A DNA stretch of 64,000 bases from Bilifractor sp002394235 (GCF_052118845.1 NZ_JBQKGJ010000002.1:62001-126000), one strand, 5' to 3'. Shown: positions 49,260 through 59,752, counted from the stretch's first letter. The notes: generated by a model not told the origin, from the letters alone. Numbers and translations: made by a program.

Positions 49260-50939
49260 TTACTCCGCCTCGTAGAAGTTGGTGGCATCCAGGAATCCGC
49301 GCTCTCTGGTCGTGTATCCCTTCAGATTCTTTGCCAGAATTGATGCTTTCATCTCCGGATAGAGATTGGAAACAATGCACTGCTCCTTCATTGTCTTCTC
49401 GAGCGCTCCTGCTTCCTCCTTTGCCTTTGCACTATCTGTCTCCTCGATCAGCTGTGTGATTGCCGCGTCGATCTCCGGTGTGGTGACCTTAGGTCCGCCG
49501 ATGACAAATCCGGAATCAATGGTCGCCTGCTGCATGAAACACATCAGTGTAGGATATCTCTCGGCGGTGTACTCTCCAACCATGATGAGATCATAATTTC
49601 CGCCGAATGCATTCTGTACAAAGGTCGGGGTATCGGTAATATCGATCTTCAGGGTGATGCCGATCTTGGAAAGGTTCTCCTGCATAACAGTATAGATTGG
49701 GTTTACATCCTGAAGGCCGATGGCGGTCAGCTCAACCGATCCGTCAGTTGCGATGCCGGCATCCTCCAGAATCTTCTTTGCTCCATCGATATCGACAGCC
49801 CTTTCTTCTGTCGTGTAGGTCTGGTTGTAATATGGACTGTCATCCTCAAAATAGCCCAGCGCCGGTTTACCGAAACCTGCGGTTCCGACCTGTGCAATCG
49901 CGTCAAAATCAAGTGCCTTGTCGATCGCCTGGCGAAGCGCAAGCTCCTTTGTCGGATGAGAATCTGTCATGTTGTACCAGAGGTGTGCCACCTGTCCGAA
50001 GGTGTATACGCAAGTCTGTACGGCGTCGTTATCCTTGAAGGTCGCCGCCTGTGATACCGGCATGTCATATGCCACCTGCGCGTCGCCGGACTCAACAGCC
50101 ATCTCACGTGCTGCCGCATCATTGGTGAATGTAAAGGTAATCGTCTTATAGTATCCCTTGTAATCCTTGTTCCAGTAATTATCATTTCTTTCAAGGACAA
50201 TGTTCTGTCCCTGATTCCAGGATTTGAATTTGTACTTTCCGCATCCCATCACCGGGTTCTTGCATGCCGCGTCCAGTCCGCCGGCTGCGTTTACCTCATC
50301 CTCGCTGACGATTCCGAAGTTGGTCATCGTCATCATCTCCAGCATGGCTGGAGCGGCAATGTTATACTCAATCGTAACCTTGTTGTCCGCGTCCTTCGTG
50401 GCTCCGACCAGGAAACGTCCGGTATCCGAGGTGGCCGAAGCAGTCTTCCATACGTTTACGGAATATACAACGTCGTCCGCCGTCAGCGGAGATCCGTCAG
50501 TCATTGTCACTCCGTCACGAAGCGTAAACTGCAGATGCGTTCCGTCCGTCCAGTTCCACTCCGTTGCAAGCTCCGGAATAATCTCACCTGTCTTCTGATC
50601 CTTGGCAACCAGAGTATCCAGGATCGCACCGCTGACGATCTGTTCCTCATTTTCCGTTGTGCCGTTACCGGCTCCCCAGATTGCGGAGGGCTCCGAAGCC
50701 AGGCCAATCGTGATGTTTTTGTCTGTCACCTCTGTATTGGCCGGGTCAGTGTTTGCAGTCAGGACTCCCGCAGCCTGTGCATTTGCGTCCGCCTGAGCCT
50801 GACCGGATGTTGCTACAACCGCATTAGAGGTTGAGGCAGCTCCGTTTGAAGATGCATCGGAAGCTTTGCTCCCGCACCCCGCCATGGAAAACGCCATCAC
50901 CCCGGCGAGTCCCATCATTGCCATTTTCCCGAGTTTCAT
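49260..50939 (-). CDS. oppA: ABC transporter substrate-binding lipoprotein, family 5 (opp operon)
   Basis: 559-residue exported lipoprotein: signal peptide MKLGKMAMMGLAGVMAFSMAGC with lipobox MAGC, then an Ala/Ser-rich linker. Family-5 motifs FTLRDGVTMTDGSPLTADDVVYSVN and GCGKYKFKSWNQGQNIVLERNDNYW. Strongly related to the orphan at 27205-28890. First gene of the opp operon. The solute may be a peptide or glycoside; sequence alone does not say. AAAGGAGG before the ATG. Confidence 0.94.
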   Translation of the reverse strand: MKLGKMAMMGLAGVMAFSMAGCGSKASDASSNGAASTSNAVVATSGQAQADANAQAAGVLTANTDPANTEVTDKNITIGLASEPSAIWGAGNGTTENEEQIVSGAILDTLVAKDQKTGEIIPELATEWNWTDGTHLQFTLRDGVTMTDGSPLTADDVVYSVNVWKTASATSDTGRFLVGATKDADNKVTIEYNIAAPAMLEMMTMTNFGIVSEDEVNAAGGLDAACKNPVMGCGKYKFKSWNQGQNIVLERNDNYWNKDYKGYYKTITFTFTNDAAAREMAVESGDAQVAYDMPVSQAATFKDNDAVQTCVYTFGQVAHLWYNMTDSHPTKELALRQAIDKALDFDAIAQVGTAGFGKPALGYFEDDSPYYNQTYTTEERAVDIDGAKKILEDAGIATDGSVELTAIGLQDVNPIYTVMQENLSKIGITLKIDITDTPTFVQNAFGGNYDLIMVGEYTAERYPTLMCFMQQATIDSGFVIGGPKVTTPEIDAAITQLIEETDSAKAKEEAGALEKTMKEQCIVSNLYPEMKASILAKNLKGYTTRERGFLDATNFYEAE

Positions 50940-51201
50940 TCTTCTCCTCCTTTAATGATTCGTGAAAGACAGTTGTTCCTTCTCCAACTGTGATCATTGT
51001 ATCAGGTGTGCTGTTTTTTATATTCTCCGCAATTTGTTCCTTTTCCATCAGAAAATGACTTCATGCGAAGATTTGTCTGAAAGGAGGTCAAAATATGACA
51101 GGTCAGGTGGTGGTTTTTGTCTGCTTCTCAGACTGGTCTCTGCGATCCGAGTTTTCAACCGGCCATCCAGTTTAATAAATCTGACTGGTGCCTTCTTCTG
51201 T

Positions 51202-53619
51202 CTATCTGACTTTGTGAATCCGGATAACGGCGATCTCGTTCGGCTGCAGTTGTTCTTCAATCATGAGCACTCCACCGATCGCCTCTGTTCTGCAAATTGT
51301 CATATTCGGCTCGCAGGCTCTGCGGAAATACTTGATGTCATTTCGCGACGGTTCCTTCTCAAAATCCAGATCCTCCCAGATCTTCAGCACACTCCCATAG
51401 TCATCGTTGATCCGATACATCTTGACGGTGTACTCCCCGTCGACAGCATCTGATATCCGGATCCGGATATTGATTTTTTTACGCTCCTCATAGTATTTCC
51501 ACATGTTTGAACGGTCCAGCTCGGTTTCATTTGTCAGGTAGTAGTTGTAATTCAACCGCTGCTGATTGTGACAGACTACCGCATAGTTGTCATGCCGGTC
51601 AGTCGTCAATAGATAATTCCTGGTTTTCCCAAGATAATACGGAAAAAGCCTGTGATTCATAAAATCAAAGGCAAAGGCAGCCGGCTTCAGAATTCCGTCA
51701 TTAGTCAGAAGCCCTGTCCCTCCGAACAGGATATCCGAAGTATCGAAATAGCTGAACACACGATCACTGCCTGCCCCATAGCCCATCTCGTCCACCAGAC
51801 CATAAACGTCGATAATATTTTTTATAATATATGCGCCCTTGAAGGTTGTATCATTGATGTAATTTCGTACACTTGGTGTCAGATTCCACTCATTCACATA
51901 CACCGGAACATCAGAAAAACCGGCTTCACGGATCAGTTTTTTCTCCCGGGTCAGCATATGCAGCAGAGCCTCATTGTCCGTTGTCCTCTTTGCGAATTCA
52001 TCGAGTCCATCCCCGCCTCTCTCATATCCATAATACATGATCGATATAAAATCAGGCCTGTTTCCCTCCAGGTTCCACCGTTTCAGAAAATCTGCTCTTC
52101 TTTCCGCGCCGGCATCCATGCGAATGCTGTATCCGCCGAACTGGATCTTCTCATTGCATTCCTTAATCAGTCTTTTTGTGACCCGGAACTTCTCCAGATA
52201 CAGCTCGTTGTACTTGTCGGGTTCTCTTCTCAGATCCTCGTCATACCAGAGCTCCATCTTCCAGTCGTCAAGTGCGTCCTGCCCATAACGGTTTGACAAA
52301 TGGCGGAGAAAGGCTCTCATCAGTCTCTCCCACATCTCCATGGTTTCCTGCTTCGGCCACCCGCTTTCCTCCGCTCCGGGACTGATTCTTCCGATTTCAT
52401 AGTGGAGAACATCCGGCTTCATCCCCAGTTCGATAAACGGCTTCATCCCCTGCTCCAGAATGAAATCGAGGATCGAATCAATCTGGCTGAAGTGGTAGTC
52501 CGCCTCCTGCGTAGGATCGATATACAGCTCTCTGGAAAAAATATTCCAGAACCGCACATATTCAAATCCCAGTGCCTGATGCAGAATCAGGAGCTGTTCC
52601 CGAACCGCGGAATTCAGTATCGCAGCTGCAGATCCGAAATTGATGATTTTGTCCCAGAACATCTGCAGCGGCTCACTTTGCTGTGCTGAAAAATTGCCGG
52701 AACAAATCGCCGCATGCGCATCCCCTGTGTCTTTCTCCGTTTTTTCGACCAGTACCTTTTCCAGTTTCTTCTCCAGTGTCTTCCAGCGAACCTCATTCTC
52801 CTTCTTCTTATCGGAAGACGTGGACTTCTTCCGGAACTCCGAAGGTGTCACTCCATACGCCTTCTTAAAGTCTTTATTGAAAAGTGCCGCCGAGGTAAAA
52901 CCGTTGTTATATGCGATCCGCGTGATCGGCGCGTCAGTATAAAGCAAATCATCCGCCGCATGGTACACCCTGACATTGGTCAGATAACTTGCGAAACTCA
53001 TCCCATAATTCTTCTTGAAAAACCGGGAGAGGTACCCGTTCGACAGAAAGAGCTTCTCGGAAAGATCCTTCATGCTGATCGCCTGATCATAATTTGCATA
53101 AATATAGTTGTTAATCTGCTGCAGCCTCTCCTCGTAGCGGTCACCTTCTTCTGCATCTGCCTCGATGTCATTTCCGGGCTTTATCATAAAATTTGCAGTC
53201 AGGTTGTTCAGAATCGCATAGCAATCGCTCAGATAACTGAAACTTGCAGAATTCTCTCCCGTCTCAATGTAGTGATTCAGCATTCTGCGAAGAAGAATCC
53301 TGAGATCTTCATAGCGCCCATTCTCAGACACGGAGGAATCGCACCAAAAAATCACGTCGCGGGTTTGCATGGTTTCGGAGATCAGCGAGGTGTCGAACAT
53401 CTGAATCATAAAGAGAACCTCTCCTGCCGAACGGAGCACATGCCGTTTATTGGTGTTCACAATCAGAATATCTTCCTTTTTCATATGTGAGATCTTATTT
53501 TCAACACTGACCTCCAGACTTCCCTCCAGTACAAAGACCAGCACCATCTCCTGTCGGAAATTCTCCACTCCGTTGGCCTGATCATATACTTCTGTTCTGA
53601 ACTTTTCTTTTCCGATCAT
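51202..53619 (-). CDS. AraC-family regulator fused to a GH39-like domain
   Basis: 805 residues. Residues 1-~160: cupin-like sensor; ~168-265: AraC HTH (MKDLSEKLFLSNGYLSRFFKKNYGMSF; IAYNNGFTSAALFNKDFKKAYGVTPSEFR); ~315-700: GH39 (beta-xylosidase-type) barrel; then a beta domain. In active GH39 enzymes the acid/base Glu is in a WNEP motif; here that place reads W458-Y459-D460-E461, so it is replaced. The nucleophile candidate E577 in VNEWN is kept. The domain is therefore probably a sugar sensor rather than an enzyme. It most likely regulates the neighbouring glycosidase genes. No signal peptide. Confidence 0.87.
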   Translation of the reverse strand: MIGKEKFRTEVYDQANGVENFRQEMVLVFVLEGSLEVSVENKISHMKKEDILIVNTNKRHVLRSAGEVLFMIQMFDTSLISETMQTRDVIFWCDSSVSENGRYEDLRILLRRMLNHYIETGENSASFSYLSDCYAILNNLTANFMIKPGNDIEADAEEGDRYEERLQQINNYIYANYDQAISMKDLSEKLFLSNGYLSRFFKKNYGMSFASYLTNVRVYHAADDLLYTDAPITRIAYNNGFTSAALFNKDFKKAYGVTPSEFRKKSTSSDKKKENEVRWKTLEKKLEKVLVEKTEKDTGDAHAAICSGNFSAQQSEPLQMFWDKIINFGSAAAILNSAVREQLLILHQALGFEYVRFWNIFSRELYIDPTQEADYHFSQIDSILDFILEQGMKPFIELGMKPDVLHYEIGRISPGAEESGWPKQETMEMWERLMRAFLRHLSNRYGQDALDDWKMELWYDEDLRREPDKYNELYLEKFRVTKRLIKECNEKIQFGGYSIRMDAGAERRADFLKRWNLEGNRPDFISIMYYGYERGGDGLDEFAKRTTDNEALLHMLTREKKLIREAGFSDVPVYVNEWNLTPSVRNYINDTTFKGAYIIKNIIDVYGLVDEMGYGAGSDRVFSYFDTSDILFGGTGLLTNDGILKPAAFAFDFMNHRLFPYYLGKTRNYLLTTDRHDNYAVVCHNQQRLNYNYYLTNETELDRSNMWKYYEERKKINIRIRISDAVDGEYTVKMYRINDDYGSVLKIWEDLDFEKEPSRNDIKYFRRACEPNMTICRTEAIGGVLMIEEQLQPNEIAVIRIHKVR

Positions 53620-53658
53620 TGTTCTCTGTTCTCCTGAATCAAATGAAATACTACTCCT

Positions 53659-56301
53659 TTACATGAGGTAGAGACGAATTTTACCGGACATGCCGGTCGG
53701 ATCTGTAACCTCATGGCAAAAATCAAATGGTGCCGAGGGATACTTTCTCTGCTCCCTCGCCGGGGTAGTCGCAACCTCACAGACGATCTCGTTCTCTCCC
53801 TCCTGCAGCAGTCCCCGAAGATCCACTGTATAGGGCGGCGTCAGGCAAATGCCGGCCGTCTTTCCGTTGACCGTCACGCGGAAAACATCAAATACCTGCT
53901 CCGCTGACAGATATCCCTGATGCCAATTTTCCTTCAGATGAAAGGATTTCCGGTAACGGATTACGCCGGAAAAATCCGGATGATCTTCACTGTAAGGTCT
54001 TAAGCTCTTCTCTTCCTTTTCTGTTCCAAATGCCGGATAGTCGATGGCTTTCACTGCTGAAACCATCCATTCACCGGACAGATCAAAAACCTCTTTTACC
54101 CCCGCCAGAATATCTGACAGCGGCCGGTAGATTTCCGGTTCCTCTTCTTCCTCATTCTTCTCTACAAGCAGACAGCTGCCTCCTGCAGGCAGCTCTACCA
54201 CCGCCCGTCCCTCTTCGTCGGTTTTCACTGTCCGGCGGATCTCCTCAAAAAGATCCTCATAGAAGGCATCACCCGAAAACGGGAGCTTTACACGGCCCCT
54301 GAAGTTCCGGTCCGCCGATTCGTTAAAGAGCATCAGGATCTGTTTTCCATCCTTCTCATAGAAGTATGCAGACAGATCCGGAAAATCCTGATCAAGAAGC
54401 GGTTCCGCCCATCCCCTTGCCTGAAGCTCCCCGGCAAGATCCTCTGGTGCAAGAAGTCCGAATCTCTGCTTCCAGGTTTCATCCTCCGGAGCGATTCTTT
54501 CCTCGTCCATCAAAATAGCTTCCGGATACCCTCCGATGAAAAACACCGGAAATCCGGGATCCTTTCTGCAAAATGCAAGCAGACGCTCCGGCAGGTACTG
54601 TGCATAAGGGATAAGAAGGGTATCAAACTCTTCTCCGTTAATGTTCAGCTTTCCGCCCCCGACGCTGCCATTCCATGCCGGAAGATCGGCCAGCATGTCC
54701 AGGCTGACGATATCAAAATCAATCTGGTGCGTCATAAGTACCCTGCACACCTTCTGCATCGGCATCGATTTTCCTGTCCAGTCCGCTTCTGCGTCATAGA
54801 GAAGAGCGATCCGCGCCGGATGCTTCCCTCCATTAAGTACCCCGCACATGCGGTTTGCGTATTTCATCAATTCCGCAAAGAAGGGAAATTCCGGGTTGTT
54901 GCCGCGCGCGTAAAAATGAGGAGGGCAGTCAAAATCCGGGTACTCCGCCATCGAAAATGCGTGCGGTACCAGGTAATTAACACCTCTTACAAGAAGATGA
55001 TCCAGAAGATGCTTCATATCCCGCACTCCGAAGTTCCATCCATAGGCACCGAAAAGCTCACACATGGTGCGTCCTTTCTTTTTCGGGTCCAGATGACCGC
55101 CGGAGGCTCCCAGTTTACCGAGAGTATAGTGAAAGAATTCTCCGTCCGCCGTAAGCGGTCCCATGCTCATCCGCTGCTGTACCGGCGCACCGTACACGAT
55201 CTGGCCGCCGATGCTGTCGATTCCCGCCATGTCCTGTCCGCTCATGGCGCGGAACCAGTGGCCCGCGCCAAGTCCGAGCCTGCTGTGCAGCCCGTTGTCT
55301 TCTACCACATGCCCGATGTATTCGACTCCGTGCGCATGACACCATTCTCCGATCGGACGGGAAAAATCCCTCTCATAAAGTCTGGAGACGCAGTCCATAT
55401 AGTCATACCGGATCTGCGGCTGCAGCCTGTGATCCGCGCTGTCCGCAAAGAGCAATGCCAGATAAACAAGATAATTGTCCCTCCAGCGTTCCTTCAGCAT
55501 ATCTGCCAGCTCCACGCTCCACGGAAGCGGCATCCCCGGTCTTCCGAGCCTGGTATCATTGCTCTGGTCCGTAATGTTACCCAGCTGCGGTTCGTCCGAG
55601 AAAAAGCCGGCGATCACCGTTCCGAACAGATCTCCGTAATGCTGGTAGTGCGCCTCATAGACGCCTTCAATCTGCGTGTGTGCGGACACAGCATCGATCA
55701 TATTGATGTAGCTCTCATTTCCTCCATCCGTCCGGGTCGTATAAATCACATGGATTCTCCACTGCCCCTCCGGAAGCTCAAATCGGATCCTGTCACCGCC
55801 GTCATAGAGTCCCGTCAGATCGATCCCCTTCTCATGAAAGCTCCCGCCCTCTGCAAATGGCACAGCAACGATTGAAACGACACGATTGTTTGCCCGTTCT
55901 TTCTCGTTGACCGGCTGTCCGATCTGCCAGAAGCCGATCGTCGGCTTCATCATGCGGCTGACCTGCAATTCATGCGGCCGCCTCGATCCGAATACATCAC
56001 AGACCGTGCAGGCAAGATACTGTTTTTTTCTTTCGGGATATCTGGATTCAATCAATCCGTTGGCGTAGCCGGTCGGAAAATGCTTATCGTCCAGAATCCA
56101 GATTCTCATGTTTCTTTTCTTTGCTTCATCAATGACAATATCCATGTCATGCCACCATCCGGGGCCGCAAAAATCTTTGTGCGGGCGCGCTTCCACGCAA
56201 ACTGCCTTGATCCCGCAGAAATCGATTTTACTTATTTCCTCCCGGATGATCTCTTCCTTCTCTCCACGCATCCAGAGAAATGGTAAAATATAGTTATTCA
56301 T
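53659..56301 (-). CDS. GH106-like glycoside hydrolase (alpha-L-rhamnosidase-type)
   Basis: Cytoplasmic 880-residue enzyme-like protein without signal peptide. N-terminal barrel: FLWMRGEKEEIIREEISKI, FSDEPQLGNIT (acidic pair), EYIGHVVEDN; then a beta-sandwich C-terminus typical of glycosidases (SGEWMVSAVKAIDYPAF, NGKTAGICLTPPYTVDLRGLLQEGENEI). Overall it resembles the GH106/related rhamnosidase group; a GH2-like jelly-roll ending is clear, but the family is not certain. Of two ATGs the one at 56301 has the better distance (8 bases) to GGGGGAG. It is 39 bp upstream of the AraC-GH39 gene. Confidence 0.7.
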   Translation of the reverse strand: MNNYILPFLWMRGEKEEIIREEISKIDFCGIKAVCVEARPHKDFCGPGWWHDMDIVIDEAKKRNMRIWILDDKHFPTGYANGLIESRYPERKKQYLACTVCDVFGSRRPHELQVSRMMKPTIGFWQIGQPVNEKERANNRVVSIVAVPFAEGGSFHEKGIDLTGLYDGGDRIRFELPEGQWRIHVIYTTRTDGGNESYINMIDAVSAHTQIEGVYEAHYQHYGDLFGTVIAGFFSDEPQLGNITDQSNDTRLGRPGMPLPWSVELADMLKERWRDNYLVYLALLFADSADHRLQPQIRYDYMDCVSRLYERDFSRPIGEWCHAHGVEYIGHVVEDNGLHSRLGLGAGHWFRAMSGQDMAGIDSIGGQIVYGAPVQQRMSMGPLTADGEFFHYTLGKLGASGGHLDPKKKGRTMCELFGAYGWNFGVRDMKHLLDHLLVRGVNYLVPHAFSMAEYPDFDCPPHFYARGNNPEFPFFAELMKYANRMCGVLNGGKHPARIALLYDAEADWTGKSMPMQKVCRVLMTHQIDFDIVSLDMLADLPAWNGSVGGGKLNINGEEFDTLLIPYAQYLPERLLAFCRKDPGFPVFFIGGYPEAILMDEERIAPEDETWKQRFGLLAPEDLAGELQARGWAEPLLDQDFPDLSAYFYEKDGKQILMLFNESADRNFRGRVKLPFSGDAFYEDLFEEIRRTVKTDEEGRAVVELPAGGSCLLVEKNEEEEEPEIYRPLSDILAGVKEVFDLSGEWMVSAVKAIDYPAFGTEKEEKSLRPYSEDHPDFSGVIRYRKSFHLKENWHQGYLSAEQVFDVFRVTVNGKTAGICLTPPYTVDLRGLLQEGENEIVCEVATTPAREQRKYPSAPFDFCHEVTDPTGMSGKIRLYLM

Positions 56302-56331
56302 GTTCATTCTCCCCCTTAACCGTGTTTTCTC

Positions 56332-57753
56332 CTACTCACTGCTTCTTTTCTGCTCTTTCAAACGATTCTGCGCTGCCTCACATTTAATTTTCCATTTTCC
56401 GCCGCGATAACGAAGCAAACCAATCAGGGCCGATCCTGTCCATCCGATCGGTGTTGCCCACCACACACCAAAATATCCGGCAATAGCCGCAAATACAAAG
56501 GAAAGAACACTTCTGGCTCCGATTTCACACCCGCTCATCCAGATTGTCGGCGCAATATCCGAAGCGCTTCTCAGAAAGTTCTGAAAGATAAATACAAATC
56601 CCAGGACAGGTGCAAAGATTGCCGTAATCCTGACCATCGGAACACCGATTTCGACCACCTGCCTGCTGTCGGTAAAAATTCCGATCACCTGAGGAGCAAA
56701 GAAAAACATAATCACACCCATAACGACGGTGTAAATCAGGTTGATCAGATAGCCGCAGCGCATTCCCGCTTTCACTCGTTCATATTCTCTGGCACCAATA
56801 TTCTGGCCGCAGAAGGTTCCGATTGCCATCCCGATAGAAAAGCTCAAACACATGAAGATCTGTTCGGTGCGGTTTCCCGCCGCGTAAGCCGCAGCCGCAT
56901 CCGATCCGAACTGATTGACCGCTCTCTGCATGAACATAGCGGAGATGACAACGATCGCCGACGACAAAGCCGATGGGATCCCGATTCGGAAAATCTCCCG
57001 GATAATTGCTCTGTCAATAAACACGTTTCCACCCAGTTCCTCCCTTCGAAAGTGAAAGGCTTCTGTTCTGCAAAGCGCATAAACCAGACAATAGAGTCCG
57101 GAAACTAACTGGGAGATCACCGTGGCAATGGCAACTCCGAATACGCCCATACCAAAAGAAACGACAAAGAGAACATCCAGTGTCACATTCAGCAGGGATG
57201 CCACAATCAAAGCAACCAGCGGAGTTACAGAGTCTCCGACCGCACGAAGGCACGATGACATTGCATTATACAGACTGGTCGCCAAACCCCCTGCGCAGAT
57301 TGTCCGCAGATATATTGTTGCATCCGGAAGCACATCCGAAGGCGTCCCGAGCAGATATAGAAGTTCTCCACAAGAAACCAGCCCGACCGCCATTAAAGCG
57401 CCCCCTGTGACCATAATCATTGCAATTGAAGTGGCAAATGATTTCCGCACCTGCTCATTGTCTCCGCTTCCGTATGCCTGCGCGAGCAGAACCGATGCCG
57501 CTGCGGAAAATCCTGTGACCAAAGCTATGGTCAGATTGTAGGCGGCACCGCAGCCCCCTACCGCTGCCAGAGCATTTTTCCCTACGAACTGACCCACCAC
57601 AATCGAATCCACCATATTGTAGACCTGCTGAAAGACAGACCCGATAAACAGCGGCAGCGCAAAGCGCATGATCAGTCCGAAGGGCTTTCCTTCTGTCATG
57701 TTCAGGTTTTTGTTACTATCAAAAAAATCATTAACCTTCATTCTACCATACAT
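56332..57753 (-). CDS. MATE-family efflux transporter
   Basis: About 473 residues and 12 membrane helices. Typical segments: GKPFGLIMRFALPLFIGSVFQQVYNMVDSIVVGQFVG and later GFVFIFQNFLRSASDIAPTIWMSGCEIGARS. Exports cationic or drug-like compounds by Na+ or H+ antiport. Start uncertain: ATG at 57753 with AGGA close, or 57741. It lies in the glycan cluster between GH43 and the GH106-like gene; a plausible role is export of a plant aglycone released from its sugar. Confidence 0.92.
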   Translation of the reverse strand: MYGRMKVNDFFDSNKNLNMTEGKPFGLIMRFALPLFIGSVFQQVYNMVDSIVVGQFVGKNALAAVGGCGAAYNLTIALVTGFSAAASVLLAQAYGSGDNEQVRKSFATSIAMIMVTGGALMAVGLVSCGELLYLLGTPSDVLPDATIYLRTICAGGLATSLYNAMSSCLRAVGDSVTPLVALIVASLLNVTLDVLFVVSFGMGVFGVAIATVISQLVSGLYCLVYALCRTEAFHFRREELGGNVFIDRAIIREIFRIGIPSALSSAIVVISAMFMQRAVNQFGSDAAAAYAAGNRTEQIFMCLSFSIGMAIGTFCGQNIGAREYERVKAGMRCGYLINLIYTVVMGVIMFFFAPQVIGIFTDSRQVVEIGVPMVRITAIFAPVLGFVFIFQNFLRSASDIAPTIWMSGCEIGARSVLSFVFAAIAGYFGVWWATPIGWTGSALIGLLRYRGGKWKIKCEAAQNRLKEQKRSSE

Positions 57754-58132
57754 CCTATTAACGCAAGTTGACAACAAAAGGGAAAAGCGAAAAGGCCGCC
57801 GCACCAGGCAATTCCGTGAATCAAAGGCGTCTGTAACCGCATTTCTGCAGCTGTCATGCCTGGAAATCGGATAAATGATTCACTCTGTGCTATATGTGCG
57901 GCAGCCTCTCATAAAACTGAATGGCTGTATTCTGTTTCAACCTGTATTGATTTTACACTGCTTCTCTTCTAAAAATCTGATAAATATTTTGATAAATCAG
58001 TGGAAACAGATCAACATTTGATATCCCACGCCATTATTATTATGTCTAGTTTCTTTTTTCACATGTTTTTTGAAACTTGATAGAGATAACATGCGATACG
58101 GTTTGCACCGGCGACATCCGCGGAACCTTTAT
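57754..58132 (-). other. spacer GH43 to MATE with structured terminator
   Basis: 379 bp. A large structure lies at 57786-57907; the remainder is AT-rich and should hold the MATE promoter. A region near 57990-58030 has TTGATA-like boxes but no good pair. No gene. Confidence 0.45.
57786..57907 (-). terminator. large structured terminator after GH43
   Basis: On the minus strand AGGCTGCCGCAC pairs with GTGCGGCGGCCT (57793-57804, one mismatch), inside it GTGAATCA with TGATTCAC (57816-57823/57876-57883), and CCAGGCA can pair with TGCCTGG. T-rich TTTTCGCTTTTCCC follows. The inner ~100 bases make it far larger than a normal terminator. Confidence 0.55.
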
Positions 58133-59752
58133 TCACAACAGCTCAGCCCAGTCAAAGACTGCCCAGTTATCGGTCTCAGTTCCATTTCCGGAAGCAAACA
58201 TTCCAAGCATGGTACCAACCATTCCTCCAACCTCTTCCGGATTGATTTTTCTCCCGTCCGCATGCTCGAAGAAGACTTCGAGGTGGTCTTCGTCCGGACC
58301 CGTGAGAAATGTGTAATCCTGTCCTTTCGCTTCCAGCCTCATAATCAACGGTGTTTCCTTTATCTCCGCCTGTTTCAGAATCTGTTCCGTCGTCCTGCTC
58401 TCGTATCCCGGCATAAAAGGGAGCCCTTTCTGCCAGGTCGTAACCAGTACAAGCGTGAGCATCTGCCTTCCGTCCCTGCAGCGTTTTTCCAGCCGGTACT
58501 GGTGATTGGAGGCCTGCATGATGACCATTCCTGCAGACTCTTGCCCGTGTGCGGTAAAATCCATTGAAATCGTAAAGCGAAAATCACGTTTCCGCTGTCT
58601 TCTTCCGAGAAAGCTCACATTGTCATCCCGGCTCATATCCACATGCTGCGGATCTAGTGGCTTTAAGGCACACGCCATCGGCCGCTCCAGACATTTCAGG
58701 TGCAGCGCACTGTTCTCCAGTTTCCAAAAATCCATATACGGTGTGCCCCAGAAATTCCAGCACAGATCCAACCTGTCTTCTTCAAAGTCATCCCTCTTTT
58801 TTTCCTCCGGGTACTCCGTCCACGGAAGAGAAGAATCTGCCAGATACTCAGACTCAACTCTTCCTGTCGCAGGACTGAAGACAGGCCAGCCTCTCTGCCA
58901 TTCAACCGGGCAGATAAAGGTCTCTCTTCCCAGATTCATATGCTGCCCCTCGATCAACCGGACACCCAACTCAACCGCATACCATTTTCCATCCGGCGTA
59001 TCCACAAGATCTGCGTGGCCGATATTTTCAATCGGATAATTCCATCCCAGATTCCGATGTGTCAGAACCGGATTGGCAGGATCTCCCTCATACCACCCGT
59101 CAACGCTCTTACATCGGGCCACCGTCACAGAATGATTGTGCTCGGTTCCTCCCTCCGCGATCATCAGATAGTAAAAATCTCCTGCGTGATACAGGTGCGG
59201 AGATTCCGGCGCCCAGGCATTCCGCAGTGCGCTGTTCCAGATTTTTGTTCTTGGACCGGCCACATGAAATCCGGCAATATCATAAGGAGTCAGATAAATT
59301 GCCCGTCCGTTATCCTGCTCCTGGTCGTCACCGGGGCTTACAAGATAACATTTTCCATCATGATCAAAAAACAGAGAACAGTCAATATCAGGCACATCGG
59401 TGATCCAGTGCGGTGCAGACCAGGGACCGGCCGGATCTTTGGCGGTTACAATAAAATTCCCCTTGTCTCCGAAATTTGCGTTGATAATATAAAAAGTTCC
59501 TTCATGATAGCGAATTGTCGGTGCCATGACTCCTCCGGCAAAGATATTCGCTCCCACATGAAAGCCGTTATCACGCGTCATTGCGTAACCGATCTGTTCC
59601 CAGTGCGCCAGATCTCTGCTGTGGAAGACCGGGATTCCCGGATAAAGTTCAAAGCTGGAATTCACCAGGTAGTAGTCATCTCCCACACGGCAGATAGACG
59701 GATCCGGATAAAAACCCGGAATAATTGGATTCTTAATTTTTCTTTCTTCCAT
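58133..59752 (-). CDS. GH43-family beta-xylosidase/arabinosidase
   Basis: 539-residue five-bladed propeller glycosidase plus C-terminal beta-sandwich. Catalytic residues fit D17 in FYPDPSI (base), D124 in IDCSLFFD (pKa modulator) and E183 in APESPHLY (acid). No signal peptide, so it acts on imported oligosaccharides. The ATG at 59752 has AGGAGG before it. Subfamily (12-like, xylosidase) is inferred from length and PGIPVFHSRDL. It lies 152 bp after the GH3 gene. Confidence 0.9.
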   Translation of the reverse strand: MEERKIKNPIIPGFYPDPSICRVGDDYYLVNSSFELYPGIPVFHSRDLAHWEQIGYAMTRDNGFHVGANIFAGGVMAPTIRYHEGTFYIINANFGDKGNFIVTAKDPAGPWSAPHWITDVPDIDCSLFFDHDGKCYLVSPGDDQEQDNGRAIYLTPYDIAGFHVAGPRTKIWNSALRNAWAPESPHLYHAGDFYYLMIAEGGTEHNHSVTVARCKSVDGWYEGDPANPVLTHRNLGWNYPIENIGHADLVDTPDGKWYAVELGVRLIEGQHMNLGRETFICPVEWQRGWPVFSPATGRVESEYLADSSLPWTEYPEEKKRDDFEEDRLDLCWNFWGTPYMDFWKLENSALHLKCLERPMACALKPLDPQHVDMSRDDNVSFLGRRQRKRDFRFTISMDFTAHGQESAGMVIMQASNHQYRLEKRCRDGRQMLTLVLVTTWQKGLPFMPGYESRTTEQILKQAEIKETPLIMRLEAKGQDYTFLTGPDEDHLEVFFEHADGRKINPEEVGGMVGTMLGMFASGNGTETDNWAVFDWAELL

